Below, one piece after another: positions 1 to 5,739 of a stretch of DNA of 6,655 nt. The stretch comes from Anaerolineaceae bacterium UBA700. GTDB lineage: Bacteria; Chloroflexota; Anaerolineae; Anaerolineales; Anaerolineaceae. The DNA is taken from contig DBMK01000164.1 of NCBI GenBank assembly GCA_002298885.1, positions 1 through 6,655 of the forward strand, given 5' to 3'. Positions within the stretch are counted from its first letter, which is position 1, and each line of letters begins with the position of its first letter. The notes under the pieces were generated by a model. It did no database searches, was not told the DNA's origin, and was given only the letters and a program-made list of their open reading frames with translations. The position numbers were made by a program, and so were the translations under genes.

Positions 1-44
1 GGCGAAGCCGGCCAAATCCCATCATTTTTAATATGGGGAGAAGA

Positions 45-1055
45 TCAGGCTTTGGCCTTGGCCCGGTATGAGGTGATCAGGACGGCCAGGCCCATGATGA
101 CGGCTTTGACGACGTATTGGGGGTACACGTCGAAATTGAGCAGGGTCATGCCGTTGGTGATTACGCCCATGAAGATGATGCCCAGCAGCGTGCCCCATAC
201 CGTGCCGATACCCCCGGAGAAGCTGGTGCCGCCGATGATCACGGCGCTGATGACGTCCAGCTCCCAGCCGAAGCCGAAGGAATACGAGGCAGCCAGCACC
301 TGGCCGGAGAACATAAACCCGGAGATTACGGCGAAGACTTGCACGGCGATGAAACAGATGATCTGCGTCTTGCCGACGTTAATGCCGCTCAGGCGGGCGG
401 ATTCCGGGTTTCCACCGACGGCGTACGTCGCCCGGCCGGTGGTGGTGTAGTTCATGATGAACAGTACGGCCACAAAGGATAGGATCAGGACGATGGCCGC
501 GACCGGAATGCCGTCCGGCCCTCCGATCAGGCCGCCGCCAAATTGGTTGAACCAATCCGGGAATTTATTGGCAATCGGATATCCGCCGGAAACGATGCCC
601 GCCAGGCCGTACAGCGCATTCTTGCTGACCAGGGTGATGATGAACGCCGGCATGCCCCACTTGTACACGAATACCCCGTGGAAAGCGCCGAAGAAGGCTG
701 CCAGGGCAAACGATACCAGGATGCCGATAATGCACGCCAGGTTGAGGTCGATCCCTAGCCCAGGCAGTTCGCGGCAGAAGTACGCCACGATTACGCCGGC
801 CAGGGCCACGGTCGAGCCGATCGACAGGTCGATCTGCCCGGCAATGATAACCATGGTCATCCCCAGGGCGATCACGCCGCGCAGGGAATTGCTGCGCAGG
901 ATGTTCATCCAGTTTGACCAGGTCATGAAGTTCTTGGCTCCCAGGGTGAGGGCAATGATCAGGAGCACCAGCAAGACCTCCATAATATGGTCCAGGAAGA
1001 AGAGCACGATCCTCTTACGGTTAAAAGCCGGTCTGCTTGCTGCAAGGGTGGCCAT
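45..1055 (-). CDS. CUT2-family sugar ABC transporter permease (RbsC-like)
   Basis: This is the membrane subunit of the sugar importer and forms the channel that accepts sugar from the binding lipoprotein. It has several long hydrophobic segments, and family motifs I recognise: A-G-Q-I-D-L-S-I-G-S in the first third, G-R-A-T-Y-A-V-G-G-N-P-E-S-A-R-L-S-G-I-N (cytoplasmic loop that contacts the ATPase), and G-G-T-S-F-S-G-G-I-G-T-V near the C-terminus. These are typical of the BPD_transp_2/RbsC family. The length of 336 residues is normal. The frame is open back to a TTG at 1082 that would overlap the ATPase gene. I prefer the ATG at 1053-1055, because the only Shine-Dalgarno-like run (AAGGGAG, 1069-1075) precedes it, although at a long 13-nt spacing. 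With that start the gap to the ATPase stop is 8 nt, so translational coupling is likely. The substrate cannot be read from this subunit. Confidence 0.93.
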   Translation of the reverse strand: MATLAASRPAFNRKRIVLFFLDHIMEVLLVLLIIALTLGAKNFMTWSNWMNILRSNSLRGVIALGMTMVIIAGQIDLSIGSTVALAGVIVAYFCRELPGLGIDLNLACIIGILVSFALAAFFGAFHGVFVYKWGMPAFIITLVSKNALYGLAGIVSGGYPIANKFPDWFNQFGGGLIGGPDGIPVAAIVLILSFVAVLFIMNYTTTGRATYAVGGNPESARLSGINVGKTQIICFIAVQVFAVISGFMFSGQVLAASYSFGFGWELDVISAVIIGGTSFSGGIGTVWGTLLGIIFMGVITNGMTLLNFDVYPQYVVKAVIMGLAVLITSYRAKAKA

Positions 1056-1063
1056 AGCGATTG

Positions 1064-2551
1064 TTAATCTCCCTTCATACAAATTTCGTAAAGCTCATTA
1101 ATGCTGACGTCATCCGGATTTATTTCGTCCACAATTCTGCCATGGCGCATGATCAGCAAGCGGTGGCAAACTTCAAGCAGTTCTTCCAATTCGGTTGAAA
1201 CGAAAACGGTCGAAATCCCCTTGCGCGCCTGATCCCACATGATCTCGAAGATCTGCTGTTTGGCGCTCACGTCGATGCCGCGCGAGGGCTCATCGTACAG
1301 CATGATCTTGGGGCTGGTGTTCAGCCAGTTCCCGACGACCACTTTTTGCTGGTTCCCGCCCGAAAGGCTGCTGCACAGCGCCTTGACGTCAGGAATTTTA
1401 ATTTCCAACTCGCTCACCTGTTTGGTTGCGAAAGCGTTGCGCTTGCGCTTGTTCTCCAGCCAGCCGTTAGCAGTGATGTTCATGCTGGCGTAGCACAGGT
1501 TATCCAGAATCGAGTGGACCAGGATCAGGCCCTGGATCTTGCGGTTCTCCGGGGTCAGGCCGACGCCGGCTTTGATCATTTTGATCGGATTGGCGGATTT
1601 ATATGTCTTTCCATCGATAATAACCTGCCCGCTATCGACCGGGTCGGCGCCAAAAATGCCTCTCAGCAATTCTGTGCGGCCCGATCCCAGCATCCCGGCA
1701 ATCCCCAGCACCTCGCCGCGTTTTAGCTCGAAGTTGATATCCTGGTACCAGCCGGCGCGGCTGAGGCCTTTGACCTGCATGATGGCATCGTCCTGAGCCT
1801 TGACGTCTCGCGGACGGCTCTGAATTTTCACTTCGCCAAACATCATATTGATGATGTCTTTGTGCTCGACTTTGCTCATCTCCACACTGCCGATCAATTT
1901 TCCATCGCGTAAAACGGTCACCGTGTCGGCAATCTGGGGCAGTTCTTGCAGTTTATGGGTAATATAAATGACGATTACACCGTGTTCCTTGAGCGCTCGC
2001 ACGGCTTCAAATAGGTTTTGGACTTCATTCTGGGCCAGGGCCGAGGTCGGTTCGTCCAGCATGATGACCTTGGGATTGAAACTGAGCGCCTTGGTAATTT
2101 CGATGACCTGCATCTGCCACATGCTCAGGCGAGACAGCTTTTCGTGCGGATCGATGTTCACCTTCATCTGCTGCAAAAGCAGGGTGGCCATCTGGTAGGT
2201 CTTGCGCCAATCGATAGCGCCGTTCCGCTTGGGCAAACGCCCCAGGAAGATATTTTCAGCGACCGAAAGGCCCGGCACCAGGCTCATTTCCTGGTAGACC
2301 GTGACGATGCCCTGATCGTAAGCCTCAGATGTGGAATTGAAATGGAGCTTCTCGTCGTTCAGGTAAAAATCCCCGGAGGTTGGCTTGATGGCACCGGCAA
2401 AGATTTTAACCAGGGTCGATTTCCCGGAGCCATTCTTGCCGACCAGCGCGTGCACCCGGCCGCTGTCGAAACTAATAGAGATGTCATCCAGGGCGCGCGT
2501 TCCGGGATAATCCTTGGTGATGTGTTCCGTGCGAATCTTTAGAACGCTCAC
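1064..2551 (-). CDS. CUT2-family sugar ABC transporter ATPase with two fused NBDs (RbsA/MglA-like)
   Basis: This cytoplasmic ATPase powers the importer. Numbered from the GTG start it has 495 residues, normal for RbsA/MglA. NBD1 shows Walker A at 38-46 (G-K-N-G-S-G-K-S-T), Q-loop Q87, signature region 142-148 (L-S-M-W-Q-M-Q), Walker B ending D166-E167 and H-loop H199. NBD2 shows a degenerate Walker A at 286-293 (G-M-L-G-S-G-R-T, Arg in place of Lys), canonical signature L-S-G-G-N at 396-400 and Walker B D420-E421. The NBD2 switch has S-T-E rather than His, which is usual in this family. The composite site Walker A1 plus signature 2 looks intact; the other looks degenerate. The frame is open upstream to a TTG at 2626, but a GGAGG 8 nt before the GTG at 2551 fixes the start. 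Starting upstream would also translate through an inverted repeat. Confidence 0.95.
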   Translation of the reverse strand: MSVLKIRTEHITKDYPGTRALDDISISFDSGRVHALVGKNGSGKSTLVKIFAGAIKPTSGDFYLNDEKLHFNSTSEAYDQGIVTVYQEMSLVPGLSVAENIFLGRLPKRNGAIDWRKTYQMATLLLQQMKVNIDPHEKLSRLSMWQMQVIEITKALSFNPKVIMLDEPTSALAQNEVQNLFEAVRALKEHGVIVIYITHKLQELPQIADTVTVLRDGKLIGSVEMSKVEHKDIINMMFGEVKIQSRPRDVKAQDDAIMQVKGLSRAGWYQDINFELKRGEVLGIAGMLGSGRTELLRGIFGADPVDSGQVIIDGKTYKSANPIKMIKAGVGLTPENRKIQGLILVHSILDNLCYASMNITANGWLENKRKRNAFATKQVSELEIKIPDVKALCSSLSGGNQQKVVVGNWLNTSPKIMLYDEPSRGIDVSAKQQIFEIMWDQARKGISTVFVSTELEELLEVCHRLLIMRHGRIVDEINPDDVSINELYEICMKGD

Positions 2552-2559
2552 TTTGTCTG

Positions 2560-2564
2560 CCTCC
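2560..2564 (-). promoter_or_regulatory. Ribosome binding site fixing the ATPase GTG start
   Basis: On the minus strand GGAGG is followed by 8 nt and then GTG (2549-2551). This is a strong Shine-Dalgarno at good spacing and decides against the in-frame TTG 25 codons upstream. The downstream residues S-V-L-K-I-R-T-E-H-I-T-K then begin where RbsA-type ATPases normally begin. Confidence 0.8.
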
Positions 2565-2580
2565 AATCCGGGGTTTCTTG

Positions 2581-2620
2581 AAGGAACAGGGATTCTTCCT
2601 GAGAAGTCTCCCTGTTCCTT
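2581..2620 (-). repeat. Inverted repeat (hairpin) between binding-protein and ATPase genes
   Basis: AAGGAACAGGGA (2581-2592) and TCCCTGTTCCTT (2609-2620) are perfect 12-bp inverted repeats. Inside the 16-nt centre a second small stem, CTTC (2595-2598) with GAAG (2603-2606), closes a four-base loop. No U-run follows on the minus strand (the next bases read CAAGAAACCC), so it does not look like an intrinsic terminator for the operon. Inference: an RNA hairpin that stabilises the 3' end of the binding-protein message or lowers expression of the downstream ATPase and permease. Confidence 0.75.
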
Positions 2621-2653
2621 TGTCAAATTACTACGTTTTTATTATATATGGAT

Positions 2654-3709
2654 TTACTTTAAGCCGTTTGCGGCGCGCCAGGCTTTCACGGCATCCGGGT
2701 CCGAGCGGCCGAGGTAAGTGCCGTTGACGACGGTGATCTTGCCCTTGTCGGGCACAGTCTTGCCTTCGAGCAGCAGGACGAGGGCTTCGACGGCCTTGTA
2801 GCCCATGTTGTAGGGGTCCTGGGCCACGGAGCCCTGGAGGATGTTATCCGGGCTGAGGATCATGCTGGTGAGCTGGTCGGAGCCGTCATAGCCGAAGACG
2901 AAGACCTTGCCGGCTTTTCCAGCCTGCTTGACAGCCTGGGTAGCGCCGATGGTGCCGCCTTCGTTGCAGGCCCAGATGACCTGGATTTCAGGATGGGCAG
3001 TGAGCATGTCGGTGGTGGCGGCCAGGGCGGTGTCCTGGGCGTGAGCGGAGGTGTGGGCAACTTCCTTGTAGTCGATGCCAGCGGCTTTGAGGCCGGCATA
3101 GAAGCCGTCCCAGCGGGCCTTGGACTGCTCGGGGAGTTGATCGTCGAAGTCGACGCGGGCGACGTTGACGGAGCCCTTGATGTTGGCCTGGATGAACTTG
3201 GCGGCCTGGTCGCCGACGATCTTGGCGTTGGTGGCGTCATCGGAGGTGAAGCCGCCGGCCAGGAAGGAGGAGTCGGTGATGGACATGTTGGTGATGGCGA
3301 CCTTGATGCCCTTGGAATCGGCCTGTTTGAGGTTGGCGATGGAGGCGTCCTTGCTCAGGGGGGCGATGGCGATGCCGTTGACGCCCTGGGAGATGTAGGT
3401 CTGGATGAGCTCGGCCTCTTTGGCCTGGTCGTTGTTGGTGTTGGCAGTGAGGATCTTGACGCCGTACTTGGCGGCGGCATCGGTGTAACCCTTGGTCAGG
3501 GTGTTCATAAACTGATCATCCTGGAAGACCACACCCGCCAGGGTGATCTTGTCGGCGGTCAGGGCGCCAGGGCCGGCAGGAGCCGACGTTGCCGCCGGAG
3601 GTTGAGTATTGGCCGGCGCAGGGGCCGTGGTGGGCGTCGCGCAGGCGCTCAAAACCATGGCGAGTGCAACCAGCACACTCAAGACAGCGAAAATACGTTT
3701 GGATTGCAT
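2654..3709 (-). CDS. Sugar-binding lipoprotein of the ABC importer (RbsB-like, Peripla_BP_4 type)
   Basis: This is the extracytoplasmic receptor that captures the sugar and delivers it to the permease. Residues 1-22 form a lipoprotein signal peptide (K-R followed by a hydrophobic stretch) ending in lipobox L20-S-A-C23, so Cys23 should be lipidated. Residues 24 to about 50 are an Ala/Pro/Thr linker. The rest (about 54-351) is a class B periplasmic-binding fold: strand 1 I-T-L-A-G-V-V-F, then helix 1, then G-V-N-G-I-A-I-A-P for strand 3. Lobe 2 has an Arg before W-D-G-F and a W-A-C-N-E-G sequence where RbsB has its Asn-Asp pair. AAGGAG lies 8 nt before the ATG. It is first in its operon. Its codons are much more C/G-ending than those of the ATPase gene, suggesting high expression. 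Chemistry and kinase context suggest a hexose such as fructose, but specificity is not proven. Confidence 0.95.
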   Translation of the reverse strand: MQSKRIFAVLSVLVALAMVLSACATPTTAPAPANTQPPAATSAPAGPGALTADKITLAGVVFQDDQFMNTLTKGYTDAAAKYGVKILTANTNNDQAKEAELIQTYISQGVNGIAIAPLSKDASIANLKQADSKGIKVAITNMSITDSSFLAGGFTSDDATNAKIVGDQAAKFIQANIKGSVNVARVDFDDQLPEQSKARWDGFYAGLKAAGIDYKEVAHTSAHAQDTALAATTDMLTAHPEIQVIWACNEGGTIGATQAVKQAGKAGKVFVFGYDGSDQLTSMILSPDNILQGSVAQDPYNMGYKAVEALVLLLEGKTVPDKGKITVVNGTYLGRSDPDAVKAWRAANGLK

Positions 3710-3733
3710 GTTTTCTTCTCCTTTTTGAATATA

Positions 3734-3748
3734 ATTCTGTTACAGAAT
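3734..3748. promoter_or_regulatory. 15-bp palindrome, candidate operator in the importer leader
   Basis: ATTCTGT (3734-3740) and ACAGAAT (3742-3748) are perfect 7-bp inverted repeats around one central base. The site lies 24 bp upstream of the binding-protein start codon, downstream of the predicted minus-strand promoter. Such a compact, nearly uninterrupted palindrome is more like a protein-binding operator than an RNA hairpin. It does not share the TGTTCTA motif, so a second regulator is possible. The binding protein is unknown. Confidence 0.45.
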
Positions 3749-3811
3749 CGAACAACCCTGTGAGACCGAATACAGGAGTCACCCCATTTCCCGCTGACCT
3801 ATAAGGTAGAG

Positions 3812-3827
3812 TGTTCTAAAAATAACA
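3812..3827 (+). promoter_or_regulatory. TGTTCTA motif, copy 1: candidate DeoR-type operator
   Basis: TGTTCTAAAAATAACA is an imperfect 16-bp palindrome (TGTTnT...AnAACA). It resembles, at 11 of 16 positions, the E. coli DeoR operator as I recall it (TGTTAGAATTCTAACA). It lies about 35-40 bp downstream of the predicted start of the leftward transcript. The same TGTTCTA core recurs at 3896 and, inverted, at 3935. The link to the adjacent DeoR-type regulator is inferred from position only. Confidence 0.45.
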
Positions 3828-3855
3828 ATAAAGTTTGTATTAGGTGGTGATGGTT

Positions 3856-3887
3856 ATTATATTAGCACACGAGAATTAAAAAGTCAA
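3856..3887 (-). promoter_or_regulatory. Predicted sigma-70 promoter for the ABC importer operon
   Basis: On the minus strand the -35 is TTGACT (3882-3887). A 17-bp spacer leads to TAATAT (3859-3864), overlapped three bases later by a consensus TATAAT (3856-3861, which would give a 20-bp spacer). Transcription would begin near 3850, leaving a leader of about 140 nt before the binding-protein ATG. The hexamers are read directly; activity is inferred. Confidence 0.65.
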
Positions 3888-3895
3888 GCACAAAA

Positions 3896-3902
3896 TGTTC
3901 TA
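3896..3902 (+). promoter_or_regulatory. TGTTCTA motif, copy 2
   Basis: TGTTCTA lies 8 bp upstream of the -35 of the importer promoter and is immediately followed by the palindrome TTTCGAAA (3903-3910). It is a direct repeat of copy 1 at a distance of exactly 84 bp, and an inverted repeat of copy 3. Candidate operator half-site between the two divergent promoters. Confidence 0.4.
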
Positions 3903-3928
3903 TTTCGAAAATTTAAGATAATAAATGA

Positions 3929-3957
3929 TTGACTTAGAACAATTAAGTAGCTATAAT
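3929..3957 (+). promoter_or_regulatory. Predicted sigma-70 promoter for the regulator-kinase operon
   Basis: TTGACT (3929-3934), a 17-bp spacer and a perfect TATAAT (3952-3957) make an excellent housekeeping promoter. Transcription would start near 3964, leaving about 35 nt before the regulator ATG. The ribosome site there is weak (GGGA, 8 nt before the ATG), which would keep regulator levels low despite the strong promoter. Confidence 0.75.
3935..3941 (-). promoter_or_regulatory. TGTTCTA motif, copy 3, inside the regulator promoter
   Basis: TAGAACA on the plus strand is the inverse of TGTTCTA. It begins directly after the -35 hexamer and lies within the spacer of the regulator promoter, so a protein bound here would block RNA polymerase. 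This suggests negative autoregulation by the adjacent DeoR-type protein; that is inference. Confidence 0.4.
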
Positions 3958-3998
3958 GATCCAGAAGCAACAAAAATTACCAGCCCTGGGAAAACCCT

Positions 3999-5720
3999 AT
4001 GCCTGACATAAATCGCCTGGAACGCATCGTAGCATTAGTCGCTGAGCGCGGTTTCCTCTCCGTTGAGGAACTCAGCCAGTTGTGCCAGGTATCCAAAATG
4101 ACCATCCGGCGCGATCTGGACGCCCTGGAAAAGGAAGGCCGCATCCGGCGCACGTTTGGCGGTGCGGCTTCGCTGGCTGCTGCACCAGCCCAGGCAGTTG
4201 AGGCAGAGACCGGGCTGGTTTCTTTGAAGGCCGAGCCGTTTCTGGTCGACCGAATCGACGTGCTGATCGCCACCTCGGTCAACCCCAAGTACGACGGCCG
4301 CCTGCTGGAGAGCATGGCCAAGCGCGAGATCCCGATCATCGCTGAATCGCTGGCCATCCAGGACGAGGAATCGGTGGTGGCCGTAGATAACTACCGCGGG
4401 GCCAGCGACCTGGGACGCTGGGCCGGGGAATATGCCTGCCAGAAATGGGGCGGCAAGGCCTACGTCCTGGACCTAACCTTTTCACTGAACAATACCCAGG
4501 CGCGCAGCCGGGGCTTTGCAGCCGGCATGCGCGAGGTCATCCCCGATGCTGAGATCGTCCTCTCGATCAATGCCCAGAGCCGCTACGCCACGGCTTACCA
4601 GCTCACCCGCGACGCCCTGACCGTCCATAAGCACATCAATATCATTTTTGCCATCAACGACACCATCGCCTGGGGCGCTATCAACGCCTGCAGGGACATG
4701 CACCTGGACCCGGAAAGCATCCTGGTGCTGCCCTTCGGCCTGGAAGGTGATACGCTCAAGAATGCCCTGGTGGATGGTGCGTACTGCAAGGCCGGCCTGG
4801 CCATGTTCCCGGAGATCGTCGCCCCAACCTGCGTGGAGGCAGCGATTGCCGCCTGTAACCACCAGCCGCTGCCCCGTAACATCGTCACCCCATACGTCGT
4901 CGTAACAGCCGCCACATTGGGGGATTTTTATGCCAAGACCAACGGGCATTGGGAATTCCTGTGGAGCACGGTCAAATCACGCCTGTCGATCCCGATCAAC
5001 GTGGATGTCGCCGTACGCCCGCCTTCGATCAAGCTGCCGCGGCGCATCGGTTTTATCGTGCCGTTCAGCGAGCACGAATGGTACAAAAATTTGATCGTCG
5101 CCATGCAGGAATACGCCTCGCGCCTGAAGATCGGCTTCGAGGTGATCGATGCCGAACAGAACATCAAAGAGGAAATCGACATCCGCCGCCGCGCCATCGC
5201 CCGCTCGGCCGCCGAACAGATCGTGCCCGAAGAAGTGATCCTGATCGACGGCGGGCCGATTGCCAATTACCTGGCGGAGAACCTGTTAGAGCGCCAGGGC
5301 ATTACCGTCATCACCAACTCAATTTCCATTTTCGATATCCTCAAACAGAACCCGGACCTGATCCTCATCCTGACCGGCGGGGCTTATCGCCACAGCAGCG
5401 GCATGCTGGTTGGCCCCACCGCCGAGGGCGCCTTGCGCGAGCTGCGCGCCGACAAGCTGTTCCTCATGGTTACCGGCGCATCGCTGAGCTTTGGACTTTC
5501 GCACACCAATATCTCCGAAGTCACCATGAAACAGGCCATGATCCGCTCGGCGCGGGAAGTTATTTTGCTGGCGGACCACACTTATTTCGGCCAGGAATCG
5601 ATCGTCCAGGTGGCGCCGCTGACCGTGGTCAACAAGCTCATCACCGACGACGCTCTGGCCGCCAGCGTGCGCCTGGATTTATCCAAGCTGGGCATCCAGA
5701 TCATCCTGGCGAACGAATAG
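3999..5720 (+). CDS. DeoR-family regulator with an inserted, apparently circularly permuted sugar-binding (PBP-like) domain
   Basis: This is a cytoplasmic DNA-binding regulator of 573 residues; ordinary DeoR proteins have about 250. There is no signal peptide. Residues 1-56 are the DeoR winged helix (S-V-E-E-L then V-S-K-M-T-I-R-R-D-L-D-A-L, ending F-G-G-A). Residues 82-311 match a type 1 periplasmic-binding protein from strand 3 onward: V-D-R-I-D-V-L-I-A-T, then I-P-I-I, V-D-N-Y-R-G (129-134), R171-G-F, F-A-I-N220-D221, and V-T-P at 296-298. Residues 312-347 connect. Residues 348-392 look like the missing beginning of the same fold (R-R-I-G-F-I-V-P, an amphipathic helix, then F-E-V-I-D-A-E-Q-N). 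Residues 393-573 are the DeoR sensor (R-R-A-I-A, T439-N-S, T459-G-G, G472-P, A525-D-H). Two usual sensor sites are altered (G-P-I at 419-421, Tyr529). It probably represses both divergent operons and responds to the imported sugar or its phosphate. Confidence 0.9.
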   Translation: MPDINRLERIVALVAERGFLSVEELSQLCQVSKMTIRRDLDALEKEGRIRRTFGGAASLAAAPAQAVEAETGLVSLKAEPFLVDRIDVLIATSVNPKYDGRLLESMAKREIPIIAESLAIQDEESVVAVDNYRGASDLGRWAGEYACQKWGGKAYVLDLTFSLNNTQARSRGFAAGMREVIPDAEIVLSINAQSRYATAYQLTRDALTVHKHINIIFAINDTIAWGAINACRDMHLDPESILVLPFGLEGDTLKNALVDGAYCKAGLAMFPEIVAPTCVEAAIAACNHQPLPRNIVTPYVVVTAATLGDFYAKTNGHWEFLWSTVKSRLSIPINVDVAVRPPSIKLPRRIGFIVPFSEHEWYKNLIVAMQEYASRLKIGFEVIDAEQNIKEEIDIRRRAIARSAAEQIVPEEVILIDGGPIANYLAENLLERQGITVITNSISIFDILKQNPDLILILTGGAYRHSSGMLVGPTAEGALRELRADKLFLMVTGASLSFGLSHTNISEVTMKQAMIRSAREVILLADHTYFGQESIVQVAPLTVVNKLITDDALAASVRLDLSKLGIQIILANE

Positions 5721-5739
5721 CGGTAAGCGGGGGCAGCGA

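Noticed and set aside
1..44. Possible start of a further minus-strand gene (tandem ATG at 20-25, frame open to the window edge) and a weak CCCAT/ATGGG hairpin
   Set aside because: Only eight codons are visible and no Shine-Dalgarno precedes them. The hairpin has a 5-bp stem and no U-run, so neither a gene nor a terminator can be supported.
2552..2626. N-terminal extension of the ATPase from a TTG start
   Set aside because: There is a GGAGG at ideal spacing before the GTG at 2551, and the extension would be encoded by an inverted repeat and has no family similarity that I can see.
2993..3763. 256-codon open frame on the plus strand opposite the binding-protein gene
   Set aside because: Its product is a low-complexity Gly/Val/Asp/Leu string with no recognisable domain. 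It is a shadow of the strongly C/G-ending codons of the real minus-strand gene.
3797..3807. Small palindrome ACCT-ATA-AGGT in the control region
   Set aside because: Only 4-bp arms, which is likely by chance in an AT-rich stretch; not repeated elsewhere that I could see.
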